Numbered from the stretch's first letter, positions 34,759-44,522 are shown. The stretch is 63,313 nucleotides of DNA from Planococcus sp. ISL-109 (GCF_018613655.1 NZ_JAGGPW010000007.1:1-63313); one strand, 5' to 3'. Notes: generated by a model from the sequence alone, not told the origin. Numbers and translations are program-made.

Positions 34759-34988
34759 CCGCCGCTGACCGGTGGGATGAATGCGGCGATATCGCCATTT
34801 TCCAGAAGGTCTTCAGGCAATGCATATTCTTCATTCACCGCAATACGTGAAGCTCCAGCGAGAATCCCCGGATATTTTTCCGCAGCCCATTGCCCCAGTT
34901 CTTCGACTGTACGGCCTGACAGATCTGCCTGTTCTTGCGCAATGCCAGTCACTTCCTTTAATCCAGCAAAATAATGAATCGTAATCAT
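34755..34988 (-). CDS. moaD: Molybdopterin synthase small subunit MoaD
   Basis: 77 residues from ATG 34988, overlapping the moaE stop by four bases. It has a ubiquitin-like fold beginning MITIHYFAGLKEVTGIAQEQ and ends in the required Gly-Gly (IPPVSGG), the thiocarboxylate carrier. MoaD is adenylated by the MoeB/ThiF-type enzyme (38.2-39.3 kb), sulfurated, and delivers sulfur to cyclic pyranopterin within the MoaD-MoaE complex. Confidence 0.95.
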   Translation of the reverse strand: MITIHYFAGLKEVTGIAQEQADLSGRTVEELGQWAAEKYPGILAGASRIAVNEEYALPEDLLENGDIAAFIPPVSGG

Positions 34989-35425
34989 AACCCTTCCCCT
35001 CCTGGTTTCTTTTTCTGGTCGCCAATCCATTCTTCGCCGTCTTCCCAAATTTCCTTTTTCCAAATCGGGACGATTTCCTTGATGCGTTCGATGGCGTATT
35101 CATTCGCTTCGTAAGCCGCTTTCCGGCGGGGTGAAGAAACGGCGATCACGACAGCGATGTCGCTGATGGCAAGCTCGCCAATGCGGTGGGCAATGGCAGT
35201 TTTTGCGCCGGGCCACCGCTCCTCGATCTCCGCTCCGATTTGCGCAAGTTTCTTCTCCGCCATCGGTATGTATGCCTCGTACGACAAATACAGCGTCCGG
35301 ACGCCTTTTGTCCATTCGCGTACATGCCCGGTAAATAGGGTCACTGCTCCCGCTTCCGGACGCAAGACCATGTCCGCGTAATGCTGCGGGTCGATTGCTT
35401 GTGAAACGATTTCAAATGCTTTCAT
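34985..35425 (-). CDS. moaE: Molybdopterin synthase catalytic subunit MoaE
   Basis: 146 residues from ATG 35425 (four-base overlap with the mobB stop; the frame extends further upstream without need). Family segments are GAVTLFTGHVREWTKGVRTL, a substrate region with AIAHRIGELAISDIAVVIAV, SPRRKAAYEANEYAIERIKE and the active-site Lys stretch VPIWKKEIWEDGEEWIGDQ. It makes the dithiolene of molybdopterin together with MoaD. Confidence 0.96.
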   Translation of the reverse strand: MKAFEIVSQAIDPQHYADMVLRPEAGAVTLFTGHVREWTKGVRTLYLSYEAYIPMAEKKLAQIGAEIEERWPGAKTAIAHRIGELAISDIAVVIAVSSPRRKAAYEANEYAIERIKEIVPIWKKEIWEDGEEWIGDQKKKPGGEGL

Positions 35426-35925
35426 GTCGAGTTCCTCTCCATCCAATCCGCAAACCATCCAGTGATGCGGCCAGTTTCGTTGCGGCCGACTACGTCGCCA
35501 TCGTCCACACTTACGCCTTCATGCGCAATAACGAGGACTATATGGCTGAGTGATTTCAATTTCGTCCAATCGCTGAGGGATCGGATCACTACTATTTTTT
35601 CATAGGGTGCATCTTTGAATCCTTCGATAAAGATAAAATCAGTATCGGCCTTTGCGGCCATGGCAACCAGTTCTTCGACAGCCGCCTCTTTGTTTCGGAC
35701 ATGCTGTTGAATGACCCCGCCGCCGTAGACGAGGGAAGCTTCAGCACCGCTATTGAAAAAGCGCATACTATCCGTCTCCTCTGGCGGCATGTCAAGCGCC
35801 GCGGGATGCCCATGGTGCTTGACGGCGGCAACTGTTTTGCCATTTGCCGCCGCCATACGGATCAGCTCCAGCATCAAAGTCGTTTTGCCGCTGTCCTTAT
35901 AGCCGACTATTTGCAGAATCCTCAC
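35422..35925 (-). CDS. mobB: Molybdopterin-guanine dinucleotide biosynthesis protein MobB
   Basis: About 168 residues. A P-loop opens the protein: ILQIVGYKDSGKTTLMLELI. It then has AAVKHHGHPA, FNSGAEASLVYGGGVI and DFIFIEGFKDAPYEKIVVIR. MobB is a GTP-binding accessory protein that helps MobA. GTG 35925 overlaps the moeA stop (GTGA); GTG 35934 in the same frame is also possible. Confidence 0.93.
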   Translation of the reverse strand: MRILQIVGYKDSGKTTLMLELIRMAAANGKTVAAVKHHGHPAALDMPPEETDSMRFFNSGAEASLVYGGGVIQQHVRNKEAAVEELVAMAAKADTDFIFIEGFKDAPYEKIVVIRSLSDWTKLKSLSHIVLVIAHEGVSVDDGDVVGRNETGRITGWFADWMERNST

Positions 35926-37166
35926 CCCATCCACTTGAAGGCACCTTCCTCCACGCCGAGAAGCAAGACATCGACGCGGTCCCCTTTTACAAAGCCCCGG
36001 GTTCCGCTCGGAAGGACGATCAATGCATTTCCTCGTGCGATAGATGATACTGCATTCGACTTATTGAATCCAGCCGGGCGGACCGTTTCACCGTCGTATA
36101 CCGCGCGGATGAACCGTGTAAAAGGATTGGCTTTTTCAAAATCCTCTGCCAATCTAGCTGTTGTATGAGGCAGGAATGGTTTTTGTGCCCCCATCATTTT
36201 CAGCAATGCCGGACGGACGAATAATTCAAATCCGGTAAAGCAGGCTGATGGGTTGCCGGACAGGCCGAACAAGAAACGTCCGTCCGCCACAGCAACCGTT
36301 GTGACACTGCCTGGGCGCATCGCGACTTTATTGAACAGGACCTTTGCCCCCAAGCGTTCATAGATGGCTGGCAGAAAATCGAAATCCCCGACAGAAACAC
36401 CGCCGGTCGTAATGAGGCAATCGGTTTCCTGTGCCGCTTTTTTTACAGCTTGATAGCTTTCTTCCAAATTGTCGATGGACATGCCATACATCCTGCAGGC
36501 GATTCCCATGCGTTTTAACTGCGCCATGATCATCGGCCCGTTGCTGTTGCGGATTTTCCCCGGAACTAGCGCATCGCCTACTCCGAGCAGCTCAGTTCCC
36601 GTCGACAAAATGCCCACTGTCGGCAATTTCGCCACTTTGGGCTGCGTGTAGCCGAAAGTCGCCAATAAAGCGATCGTCCCCGGGTTGATGAGATTGCCGC
36701 TCTCGATGACGACTTCGTTCTTCTCCACGTCCTCGCCTTGCAGCGACACGTTTTCAAGCTTGGCAAAAGGTTTACGCAGCGTGAACGACTGCCCGTTTTC
36801 AACTGTCTGCTCAAACATGGCGACAGCGTCCGCACCTGCTGGCAACTGGGCTCCCGTCATGATGCGGATGGCTTCAAAAGCATTCAGCATTTTCACTGAA
36901 ACTTCGCCCGCGCCGATATGATCGATGACGTTAAATGTGACGCGGGAAGTGCCAGATGCTCCGGTAGTATCCCTTGAACGGATGGCGTACCCGTCATAAG
37001 GCGACCGATTGAATGGCGGGACATCCGCAGTAGCAATCAGCGGCTCTGCCAAAATCCGCCCGTAGCTGTCTTCTAATGCTACAAATTCGGAAGCGAGTAA
37101 ACCGGCATGATTCAGCACCGCTCTAACCGCGTCTTCTACTTGCATCGGTGTTCGATTTTCCACCAC
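35922..37166 (-). CDS. moeA: Molybdopterin molybdenumtransferase MoeA
   Basis: About 414 residues. The N-terminus after GTG 37166 reads [17 protein letters not shown], matching the usual MoeA opening, and GAGGAG lies about 9 bases upstream; ATG 37190 is the longer option. Motifs include [32 protein letters not shown], the molybdopterin-binding [14 protein letters not shown] and [20 protein letters not shown]. It inserts molybdate into adenylylated molybdopterin. It heads the moeA-mobB-moaEDmobA-moaA operon and is divergent from moaC across 63 bases. Confidence 0.96.
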   Translation of the reverse strand: MVENRTPMQVEDAVRAVLNHAGLLASEFVALEDSYGRILAEPLIATADVPPFNRSPYDGYAIRSRDTTGASGTSRVTFNVIDHIGAGEVSVKMLNAFEAIRIMTGAQLPAGADAVAMFEQTVENGQSFTLRKPFAKLENVSLQGEDVEKNEVVIESGNLINPGTIALLATFGYTQPKVAKLPTVGILSTGTELLGVGDALVPGKIRNSNGPMIMAQLKRMGIACRMYGMSIDNLEESYQAVKKAAQETDCLITTGGVSVGDFDFLPAIYERLGAKVLFNKVAMRPGSVTTVAVADGRFLFGLSGNPSACFTGFELFVRPALLKMMGAQKPFLPHTTARLAEDFEKANPFTRFIRAVYDGETVRPAGFNKSNAVSSIARGNALIVLPSGTRGFVKGDRVDVLLLGVEEGAFKWMG

Positions 37167-37229
37167 TGGCTTCAACTCCTCAAAATACATGTTATACTTT
37201 CTTCATTATGTGTGAAAAGGATGATTCCT

Positions 37230-37718
37230 GTGAACGAACTAACGCATTTCAATACTCAAGGCCGCGCAAAAATGGTCGATATTTCCAGCAAGACTGAGAC
37301 AATTCGCATCGCCCGCGCACAAACTTCCGTAATCGTAAACAAAGACATATACAGCCAAATCAAAGACGGGGCGAATAAAAAAGGGGACGTTTTCGCAGTA
37401 GCCCAAGTCGCAGGCATCATGGCTGCGAAAAACACTGCACAGATTATTCCAATGTGCCATCCGTTAGCGCTAAGTGGCGTGGATATCGAATTCGAATGGA
37501 AAGTTGACGAAGACCAAAATCATTACGAAGTCATATTATCCACCACAGTCAAAACGACCGGTCCGACAGGCGTCGAGATGGAAGCGTTGACCGCTGCTTC
37601 TGCCGCTGCTTTGACAATTTACGATATGTGCAAAGCGGCCGGCAAGGAAATGGTCATCGGACCGACGATGCTGATTCAAAAAAGCGGCGGCAAATCCGGC
37701 GATTATTCCCGCGCTTGA
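37230..37718 (+). CDS. moaC: Cyclic pyranopterin monophosphate synthase MoaC
   Basis: 162 residues from GTG 37230, with AAAAGGATG upstream. The sequence covers the whole family: [40 protein letters not shown] with the catalytic region [31 protein letters not shown] and the terminal [13 protein letters not shown]. It acts right after MoaA. It is the only cofactor gene here on the + strand, divergent from moeA and overlapping the convergent moaB by 16 bases. Confidence 0.97.
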   Translation: MNELTHFNTQGRAKMVDISSKTETIRIARAQTSVIVNKDIYSQIKDGANKKGDVFAVAQVAGIMAAKNTAQIIPMCHPLALSGVDIEFEWKVDEDQNHYEVILSTTVKTTGPTGVEMEALTAASAAALTIYDMCKAAGKEMVIGPTMLIQKSGGKSGDYSRA

Positions 37719-38218
37719 AGATGCTTGGTCAGTTCAAAGATGATATGCTGGATTTCCGGCAAAATGAGCTTTTCCATCGCCAGGCGGACAGCACCGCGGG
37801 AACCAGGCAACACGAACAGCGCTTTATGTGCTGAGGTTCCAGCGGCGGCACGGCTTAACAGCGCCTTCGAGCCGATGTCTTCTGTATAGCTGAGGAAACG
37901 GAAAAGCTCGCCAAAACCGGGAAGCTCCTTGTCGAATAACGGCGTCACTGCTTCAATCGTGACATCCATTTTGGCAATTCCCGTTCCGCCCGTCGTGATG
38001 ACAGCATCGACGGATTCATGTTCCAATAGCCGGAAGACTGTTTTCCGGATTTCTTCTGCATCGTCCTTGACGATTTCGTAGGCCGCTATTTCGAGGTCTT
38101 TTTCTTGCGCCAATTTCCGGATAAGCTGCCCGCTTTCGTCCGTTCGCTGATCCCGTGTATCGCTGACCGTCAAAACCGCGATTGAGATGCGCTGTTCCAA
38201 GTGAAAAACCTCTGACAT
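37703..38218 (-). CDS. moaB: MoaB-type molybdopterin adenylyltransferase
   Basis: 171 residues. It starts with a short leader then [20 protein letters not shown], followed by the MPT-binding [40 protein letters not shown] and the adenylylation region [20 protein letters not shown]. In Bacillales MoaB takes the role of MogA, adenylylating molybdopterin before molybdate insertion by MoeA. The start has AAAAGGAGG. It is downstream of the MoeB/ThiF gene in the same direction. Confidence 0.95.
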   Translation of the reverse strand: MSEVFHLEQRISIAVLTVSDTRDQRTDESGQLIRKLAQEKDLEIAAYEIVKDDAEEIRKTVFRLLEHESVDAVITTGGTGIAKMDVTIEAVTPLFDKELPGFGELFRFLSYTEDIGSKALLSRAAAGTSAHKALFVLPGSRGAVRLAMEKLILPEIQHIIFELTKHLQARE

Positions 38219-38236
38219 GGAAGAGCCTCCTTTTTT

Positions 38237-39256
38237 CTAGCCAAAGAGTTGATGATAAATTTTTCGGCCCTCCGCTTTATTGCGGATGCCGTGGATGATC
38301 ATGCGGCCGTTCCCGAAAAACACCATCCGGAAGCCAAGCGCTCGCATTTGGACAAAATAAGGTGTGCGCTTCACTTCCGCGCCAATTCTGCGCGCTGCAA
38401 ATTCTGCGTCATCCATCGTGATGTTCCGCTTCGGATCCGGCAAAATCTGGACAGCTTCCCTGCCGCATAATACCGCGTACAAGCCTTCTGAATTCCGCTT
38501 AAGCGAAGGGAACACCGGGTTTTCACCGCATGTTTCGCAGGTGGGGTTTTGGATGCGCGCGATGCCGATGTCATATTGAGAATTATCCCATAAGTTGAAA
38601 TGGTGCACTTTTTTCCGCATGGCCTGCTGGTTTCCGCTCAGCCATTTCATCGCTTCCGCGCATTGCAAAGCTGCGGTAACTTGGACAGCGGGTGAAATGA
38701 TGCCTGCCGTGTCACACGTTTCGTTGATCGCCGGCAGCACAGGGACCAGGCAGCGAAAACACGAACCTGTTCCCGGCACGAATGGGAAAACCGCACCGGA
38801 ACTGCCGACACACGCCCCGTAAATCCAGGGCACGCCGTACTTTACGCTGGCATCGTTGATCAACAGCCGCGTTTCGAAATTATCAGTCGCATCCATGACA
38901 AGGGTGCTTTTTTTTATGAGCGTTTCCATCAGATCGGCACCCAAATTCTCCAAATATGTATGGAGTTGAAGGTTGGACCGGATCGCCTTCAGCCTATTTT
39001 CGGCCGCAACCACTTTTGGGGTCATCGCTTCCGCATCTTCTTCGGTGAAAAGCTGCTGGCGCTGAAGATTTGAAAACTCCACATAATCCCGGTCCACTAA
39101 GTGGATTTCTCCGACACCGGCTCGTGCCATCGACTCTGCGATCGCAGAACCCAATGCCCCGCAGCCGATAATCGTCACCACCGAATCCTGAATTGATGCC
39201 TGGCCGGAATGCCCAATCGGTTTAAATAAAGTCTGCCTTGAGTATCTGTCTTCCAC
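38237..39256 (-). CDS. moeB: ThiF/MoeB family adenylyltransferase
   Basis: 339 residues from GTG 39256, with AAAGAGGTGGG upstream. The opening DRYSRQTLFKPIGHSGQASI and nucleotide site TIIGCGALGSAIAESMARAG are typical of the E1-like family, as are HLVDRDYVEFSNLQRQQLFT, LVMDATDNFETRLLINDA and the paired-Cys zinc sites (GSCFRCLVP and PTCETCGE). A short rhodanese-like domain is not evident; the C-terminus is compact. In this operon its substrate is most likely the Gly-Gly tail of MoaD, though ThiS is possible. It overlaps the modC end. Confidence 0.93.
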   Translation of the reverse strand: MEDRYSRQTLFKPIGHSGQASIQDSVVTIIGCGALGSAIAESMARAGVGEIHLVDRDYVEFSNLQRQQLFTEEDAEAMTPKVVAAENRLKAIRSNLQLHTYLENLGADLMETLIKKSTLVMDATDNFETRLLINDASVKYGVPWIYGACVGSSGAVFPFVPGTGSCFRCLVPVLPAINETCDTAGIISPAVQVTAALQCAEAMKWLSGNQQAMRKKVHHFNLWDNSQYDIGIARIQNPTCETCGENPVFPSLKRNSEGLYAVLCGREAVQILPDPKRNITMDDAEFAARRIGAEVKRTPYFVQMRALGFRMVFFGNGRMIIHGIRNKAEGRKIYHQLFG

Positions 39257-39920
39257 ATTGCCCACCTCTTTCCAACAACCCTTGTTCCGCCATCTGCCCT
39301 TGATCCACTTTAATGATGCGATCAGCGAGTTTTTCCGCATCCGCTTTCAAATGGGTCACAAAAATCACCGGTATTTTCCACCGCTCGTGGATCTTTTGCA
39401 GTTCTTCCTGGCATCTTCCCCGGGTCTCATCGTCCAAAGCGGAAAAAGGTTCATCCAGCAGCAGGATATCGGGTTTTGCCGCCAACGCCCTGGCTAATGC
39501 GACGCGCTGTTTTTCTCCGCCTGAAATCTGGTGCGGGTATTTTTCCAGCAATCCCGCGATTCCAAGCAGCTTCGATAATTCGGTGATATGGGACAAATCG
39601 CTGCCCCGCTTTGTGCCGTACAAAATGTTTTGCTCTACTGAAAGATGCGGAAATAAGGCATAATCCTGAAACAGATAGCCGGTCCTTCTTTTTTGGATTT
39701 TCAGAGGTTTCTGGCTCCCTTGATAAAAAACCGAGCCGTTCAGCGCAATGACACCCTCGTCCGGCTGCGAGATTCCGGCGATGCAATTAAGGAGCGTGGT
39801 TTTGCCTGAACCCGACGGCCCGATCAATGCCAAGATTTCATCTTCCATCGAAAAATCCATGGCCAGTTCAAAATTATCCAGCTTTTTTGTAAAATTCACC
39901 GTAAGCATACCAGCTGTCAT
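39222..39920 (-). CDS. modC: Molybdate ABC transporter ATP-binding protein ModC
   Basis: 232 residues from ATG 39920, which overlaps the modB stop (ATGA). Walker A is GPSGSGKTTLLNCIAG, the Q-loop is GYLFQDYALFPHLSVEQN, the signature HQISGGEKQRVALARALAAK precedes Walker B DILLLDEPFSALDDET, and the switch His is in VTHLKADAEKLADR. The C-terminal regulatory (TOBE) domain of classical ModC is absent, so it is a short form. It drives molybdate import with ModA and ModB. Confidence 0.93.
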   Translation of the reverse strand: MTAGMLTVNFTKKLDNFELAMDFSMEDEILALIGPSGSGKTTLLNCIAGISQPDEGVIALNGSVFYQGSQKPLKIQKRRTGYLFQDYALFPHLSVEQNILYGTKRGSDLSHITELSKLLGIAGLLEKYPHQISGGEKQRVALARALAAKPDILLLDEPFSALDDETRGRCQEELQKIHERWKIPVIFVTHLKADAEKLADRIIKVDQGQMAEQGLLERGGQCGRQILKADFI

Positions 39921-40600
39921 TCCCTTCCGATGCGGATGGCATTTTTCTTGCGCCAATAATTGACCCAGCTGATCGCTGCGACGCCAAGCGCCGAAATGAT
40001 GACGACCCAAAAAATAGCTTTGTCCATCTGCCCTGCTTCATAAGCAAAATAAATTGCCAGCGGTATGGTTTCTGTCACCCCTGGTATGTAGCCGGCAATC
40101 ATCAACGTAGCGCCGAATTCGCCGATTCCCCGTGCAAATGCCAAAATCACGCCTGCCAAGATGCCTGGCCATGCCAGCGGGAATGTGACCGTCTGGAATA
40201 TCCGCCATTCCGAGACGCCCATGGTGCGGCCGACGTTTTCCCAGCGCGGGTCCACTTTTTCAAATGCAGCGAGCGCGCTTTGATACATAAGCGGCAGCGA
40301 CACCACAAACGATGCAATGGCTGCGCCGATCCACGTAAAGACCACTCGGAAGCCGAAGAGGTTTTCAAGCAGGATGCCGAGCGGACCGTTGACGCCGAAT
40401 AATACGATAAGCGCAAACCCGATGACCGTCGGCGGCAACACAAGCGGTAAAAGGATCAATGCATCCACTATACTTTTCCCGAAAAAATCTTTCCTGACCA
40501 TCAGCCGAGCCAATGCAACGCTGACGATAAACACACAAATAGTTGAAATGGAAGCCACTTTCAACGACAACAATAACGGAGACATATCGTATGGCATCAT
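39917..40600 (-). CDS. modB: Molybdate ABC transporter permease ModB
   Basis: 227 residues, five to six transmembrane helices. The EAA loop is EKVDPRWENVGRTMGVSEWR and the family segment ALILLPLVLPPTVIGFALIV is present; PLVLPP is characteristic of ModB. It overlaps modA (upstream) and modC (downstream) by four bases each, so the three genes are one translationally coupled unit. Confidence 0.95.
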   Translation of the reverse strand: MMPYDMSPLLLSLKVASISTICVFIVSVALARLMVRKDFFGKSIVDALILLPLVLPPTVIGFALIVLFGVNGPLGILLENLFGFRVVFTWIGAAIASFVVSLPLMYQSALAAFEKVDPRWENVGRTMGVSEWRIFQTVTFPLAWPGILAGVILAFARGIGEFGATLMIAGYIPGVTETIPLAIYFAYEAGQMDKAIFWVVIISALGVAAISWVNYWRKKNAIRIGRE

Positions 40601-41379
40601 GGCTGCATACCTTCAAGCGGCAAAAAGCCGAATTTCTCAATGACCTCCTGCCCTTCTTCGGACAAGATGTACGACATGAACTTTTCGGCAATCTGCTGCT
40701 GGTGGGAGTCTGCAATAATGGCGGCGGGGTAAATGATTTCCTCGCTTTCAATCGCTATCTTGCTCATTTCCGCCACTTTCTCGGACAAATCTGCGTCAGA
40801 TGCATAAATGATTCCAGCCTGCGCGTTGCCGCTTTCCAAGTAAGTGACGACTTGGCGTGCGTCTTTTGCGTAGATCATCTTCCCTTCCAACGATGTCCAA
40901 ATCCCCATCACTTTAAGGGCTTGTTGTGTGTAGCCGCCGAGCGGCACGCTGGCGGGATCGGCGATTGCCAAAGTGCTTTCGACCGATGTTAAAACCGCTT
41001 GCACATCAGTCCCTTCGCCGATTTCAGAAGACGTGGCCACGACCATGCCATTGCCAGCGAACGGCGAAACGCTTTCTTCATTCACTAATCCATTATCTAC
41101 CAATATTTCCATATCACTATCGCTCGCCGACAAGAATAGATCTGCTGGCGCGCCGTTCTCAATTTGGTTCCTCAATTTACTGGAAGAGCCGTAATTCGCA
41201 ACGATTTCAATATCCGGATTATCTTTTTCGAATTCGACTATCAGTTCATCCATTACGCCGGACAAACTTGAAGCCCCCGACACCCTCAAGGTTTCTTCTT
41301 CAGCCGCAGGATTGGCTGCGCAGCCAGCCAAAGTGAAAATTAAAAAAGCCAAAAAAAGTATTTTATTTTTCAATTGCAT
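40597..41379 (-). CDS. modA: Molybdate-binding lipoprotein ModA
   Basis: 260 residues. A lipoprotein signal ends in the lipobox TLAGCAAN. The mature protein follows the periplasmic-binding pattern: VSGASSLSGVMDELIVEFEK, YGSSSKLRNQIENGAPADLF, a central DPASVPLGGYTQQAL and the end VIEKFGFLPLEG. It is exposed outside the membrane and presents molybdate to ModBC. The start has GGAGGAAG. It is the first gene of the modABC-moeB-moaB operon. Confidence 0.95.
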   Translation of the reverse strand: MQLKNKILFLAFLIFTLAGCAANPAAEEETLRVSGASSLSGVMDELIVEFEKDNPDIEIVANYGSSSKLRNQIENGAPADLFLSASDSDMEILVDNGLVNEESVSPFAGNGMVVATSSEIGEGTDVQAVLTSVESTLAIADPASVPLGGYTQQALKVMGIWTSLEGKMIYAKDARQVVTYLESGNAQAGIIYASDADLSEKVAEMSKIAIESEEIIYPAAIIADSHQQQIAEKFMSYILSEEGQEVIEKFGFLPLEGMQP

Positions 41380-41548
41380 TACGCTACTTCCTCCACCGAC
41401 AACAGATTTACGTGTATATTCCCTATCAATATTGCCATTCTACGCCAATAACAATCAAAAAAGCCAGAAAACTTTACAGTAAATTTGACATAACAATAAA
41501 AATCAGCCGCAAAACCCGAAGATTCTACAGCCGATTTCTTATGAATTT

Positions 41549-42832
41549 TTACTCACTGACCACTTTGGTGACGGGTTTGACCGTAGCGGCTTTATTGATC
41601 GAACGAATTCTTGTAATGTCCACTCGGATGACAATTGAAATGATCAGTGCGATGACGAAGAGCCCAGCGAAAAACAGCAGGCTTCCCTCGTAGCTGCCTG
41701 TCTGGTCTCTCATATAGGCTGCAAACATCGGACCTGCAAGCCCAGCCGCTGCCCAAGCAGTCAAGATGTAACCGTGTATGGCTCCCAGTTGTTTCGTGCC
41801 GAAGATATCCGCAATGTAGGCTGGAATCGTAGCGAATCCGCCACCGTAGCATGTATAGATGATTGCCAGCATGACCTGAAAAATCAACGCGTTAGACGTA
41901 AAAGGCAATAACGCAAACAACGCGATTTGGATGGCGAAGAATGCGGTATACGTGTTCGGACGTCCGATATAATCGGAAATCGATGCCCAGCCCAAGCGGC
42001 CGAGTCCGTTAAATATTCCCAGCACGCCGACCAGCGCAGCTGCTTGAAGCGTCGTCATGCCGATGCTTTCGATTGCCATTGGTGCCGCGGCCGAAAGAAT
42101 GGCGATGCCACAAGTGACGTTGATGAAAAGCATGAACCACAGGTAGTAAAAGCGCTTCGTTTTCACGGACTCGTTCGCTGTCAGCTGTGCCAAATCCGTT
42201 TTGTGCTGAACTTTTCCGGTGTCGATTTTTTCCTGATAGCCTTCAGGCACCCAGCCTTCTGGCGGCTTTTCAAGATACAAAGAAGACAGCACCATGATGG
42301 TTAGATAAGATGCTCCCAATATGTAAAACGTACTTTCGATGCCGACTGAGACAATCAGCCTTTCCATGATCGGACTGCTGATGGCAGCGGCAAAACCAAA
42401 GCCCATGATGGCTAGCCCCGTTGCAAGGCCCCGCCGGTCCGGAAACCATTTAACCAAAGTTGAAACCGGAGCGATATAGCCGATGCCGAGCCCGATTCCT
42501 CCCAGCGCGCCATAAAATACATAAAGAAGCGGCAATGAAGATAAGCCTACCGCGAATCCAGAACCGATAATGCCCGTCCCGAAAAAGATGGCGGCGACCA
42601 GCCCAGCTTTTCGTGGACCGTATTTTTCAACGAAGCTGCCCGAAAACGCAGCCGATAAACCCAAAAATAATATGGCAATTGAGAATGTGAGCTGTACTTG
42701 GCTGGTAGACCAGCCGAATTGCTCGATCAACGGGTTGGTGAAATTGCTCCATGCGTAAACGGATCCGATGGAAATGTGAATGCCGACTGCCGATAATGCG
42801 ATGAGCCATCTGTTTTTTGGTCTCTTTTTCAT
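41549..42832 (-). CDS. OFA family MFS transporter (oxalate/formate antiporter-like)
   Basis: 427 residues from ATG 42832, which has CAGGAGGCA; the frame extends upstream without signal. Twelve transmembrane segments are expected. OFA features are AVGIHISIGSVYAWSNFTNP, the loop YGPRKAGLVAAIFFG, GGIGLGIGYIAPVSTLVKWF then PDRRGLATGLAIMGFGFAAA. OFA members carry oxalate, formate or related organic anions. Its place between modABC and fdhD strongly suggests that it supplies or exports the formate dehydrogenase substrate, but the transported anion is not shown by sequence. Confidence 0.9.
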   Translation of the reverse strand: MKKRPKNRWLIALSAVGIHISIGSVYAWSNFTNPLIEQFGWSTSQVQLTFSIAILFLGLSAAFSGSFVEKYGPRKAGLVAAIFFGTGIIGSGFAVGLSSLPLLYVFYGALGGIGLGIGYIAPVSTLVKWFPDRRGLATGLAIMGFGFAAAISSPIMERLIVSVGIESTFYILGASYLTIMVLSSLYLEKPPEGWVPEGYQEKIDTGKVQHKTDLAQLTANESVKTKRFYYLWFMLFINVTCGIAILSAAAPMAIESIGMTTLQAAALVGVLGIFNGLGRLGWASISDYIGRPNTYTAFFAIQIALFALLPFTSNALIFQVMLAIIYTCYGGGFATIPAYIADIFGTKQLGAIHGYILTAWAAAGLAGPMFAAYMRDQTGSYEGSLLFFAGLFVIALIISIVIRVDITRIRSINKAATVKPVTKVVSE

Positions 42833-43065
42833 CTTGTCCTTGCCTCCTGAATTCTTAGTTTTGCTTATATAAAATGAACTTAGAAAATCTAATTCATCGG
42901 TTTTCCCTTTCGTGAAAACGCTTACTTTTTTCCACAAAAAATATATTATCCATAAAATCCAAATAAAAAATCACGCAATGATAGATTTCAAAATATTAAG
43001 ACTTTTCGAATCATAGCACCACGCAATTTGTTTGTCACCATTTTTTCTTTTTGCAAAAACAGAAG

Positions 43066-43857
43066 CTATGCGCCGATGATGCGCTGGGGATTTGTGTAGA
43101 CATTAAATGACCGGCCGCGGATAAAGCCGACTGCCGTGATGCCCAATTCTTCCGCGAGGGCCAGCGCAAGCTCGGTTGGGGCCGATTTCGAAAGGACGAT
43201 TTCACAACCGATTTTCGCGACTTTCAGCAAAATTTCAGAAGAGATGCGCCCGCTGAAAACGATGACTTTGTTTGCCACGCTTATGTCGTTCATCAGGCAA
43301 TAACCATAAATTTTGTCGAGTGCGTTATGCCGGCCGATGTCCATGCGGGACACGATGATGCCATCTGGATCACAAAGCGCCGCGTTATGGACACCGCCCG
43401 TCTGTTTAAACATTTCGGCGGAGTCCGCCATTTGCTCCATCAGTCTGAAACAATTTTCCGGCGTCAGCGTCACCCGTGTGCCTTCCATTTTTTTTGCGAT
43501 CATCGCATCATGCGCAAACACAAACCCTTGGCGGCTCATGCCGCAGCAAGAACTGATAAAGCGCTTGTTCTGCAACTGCTCGAAAAAAGGATAAACTTTG
43601 GCGGCCGTGATGTGGATCGTCCCTTTTTTTTCATCGACACGTATTTCCTCAATGTCTTTGTAATTCGGGATGATCCTTTCCGATGCCAAGAAACCGATTG
43701 CCATTTCTTCCACGTATTCTGGTGAACAAACAATTGTGATGAATTCCTTGCCATTGATCTTGATGGTCAGCGGCTGTTCGATAACAATCCGGTCCTCTTT
43801 TTCGGTGAACGTGCCGTTGTCATAGCGGCGGATGATGCGTGTTTTATCTTGCGCCAT
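43066..43857 (-). CDS. fdhD: Formate dehydrogenase accessory sulfurtransferase FdhD
   Basis: 263 residues from ATG 43857, with GGGAGGG upstream. Family segments are IVIEQPLTIKINGKEFITIV, the active-site cysteines SSCCGMSRQG, QTGGVHNAALCDPDGIIVSR, DIGRHNALDKIYGYCL and VFSGRISSEILLKVAKIGCE. FdhD moves sulfur from a cysteine desulfurase to the molybdenum cofactor, which formate dehydrogenases need. It overlaps the end of the DUF2294 gene by 14 bases, and both lie divergent from fdhA. Confidence 0.96.
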   Translation of the reverse strand: MAQDKTRIIRRYDNGTFTEKEDRIVIEQPLTIKINGKEFITIVCSPEYVEEMAIGFLASERIIPNYKDIEEIRVDEKKGTIHITAAKVYPFFEQLQNKRFISSCCGMSRQGFVFAHDAMIAKKMEGTRVTLTPENCFRLMEQMADSAEMFKQTGGVHNAALCDPDGIIVSRMDIGRHNALDKIYGYCLMNDISVANKVIVFSGRISSEILLKVAKIGCEIVLSKSAPTELALALAEELGITAVGFIRGRSFNVYTNPQRIIGA

Positions 43858-44227
43858 CTGTTTTCCCTCCCGTCTCGGCTTTTTGGTCGATAGGCCGGTC
43901 GAAAAGGAAGACCGACACCGCGATATCATCTTCCACCTTGATATCGGAGAAAAGGTGAACGAATTTTGCGCCGAGCAATTCTTCCATCCCGCACGGCGCC
44001 GCTTCTGCATAGACGCTCTGGATCATCCGCGTCCGGGCAGTGTGAACCATTTCCCTGCCTTCCGGCGTCCGTGCGATAAACTCTTCCGAAGGGCTCAAGT
44101 TTCCGTACAGCGTTGAAATCGCCATGTCATTGATGAAAACCGTATGAATGCGTTCCGGTCCTTTGCCAAAAAGGTTTTTCCGGAGTTTGCGGATGATATC
44201 GTTGAACTCGTGGATTTTTTTTGACAC
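43844..44227 (-). CDS. DUF2294 domain protein
   Basis: 127 residues from GTG 44227, with AAGGAGAAA upstream. DUF2294 features are LRKNLFGKGPERIHTVFIND, LSPSEEFIARTPEGREMVHT and ARTRMIQSVYAEAA. The function is unknown, but the family is often found next to formate dehydrogenase or other redox enzymes. Here it shares a transcript with fdhD and is divergent from fdhA, so a role in assembly or control of the dehydrogenase is a reasonable guess. Confidence 0.87.
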   Translation of the reverse strand: MSKKIHEFNDIIRKLRKNLFGKGPERIHTVFINDMAISTLYGNLSPSEEFIARTPEGREMVHTARTRMIQSVYAEAAPCGMEELLGAKFVHLFSDIKVEDDIAVSVFLFDRPIDQKAETGGKTDGAR

Positions 44228-44407
44228 GATGATCTTTTTCTCCTTCAGAAAATGTTTTTTTGTAATTATTTGATAAATTGATTGTGTCTGCTTCAGACAT
44301 TGTTTATAATAATAGCATACGTAGGCATCGCCGTATTTAAACTGCGGTAGCGCTTACAACTCATTAGAATATTGGATTGGTAATTTAGCATGTCCTGTTA
44401 AGATACT

Positions 44408-44467
44408 ATTCCACTATGAATCATGTGCACTTGTCAAGGTGTATTCATTTCATAGTGGAATTTTTTT
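44408..44467 (+). terminator. Intrinsic terminator inside the fdhA leader (possible attenuator)
   Basis: ATTCCACTATG (44408-44418) and CATAGTGGAAT (44451-44461) form an 11-bp stem with inner pairing and a run of seven T. No + strand gene lies between the divergent DUF2294 gene (start 44227) and fdhA (44523), so this terminator can only act on the fdhA leader or a short RNA from the same promoter. Confidence 0.72.
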
Positions 44468-44522
44468 GTTTTCAATTTGCTTGTTAGCTTATTACAGAAC
44501 AGCCACAGAAGGAGGTATTTGC

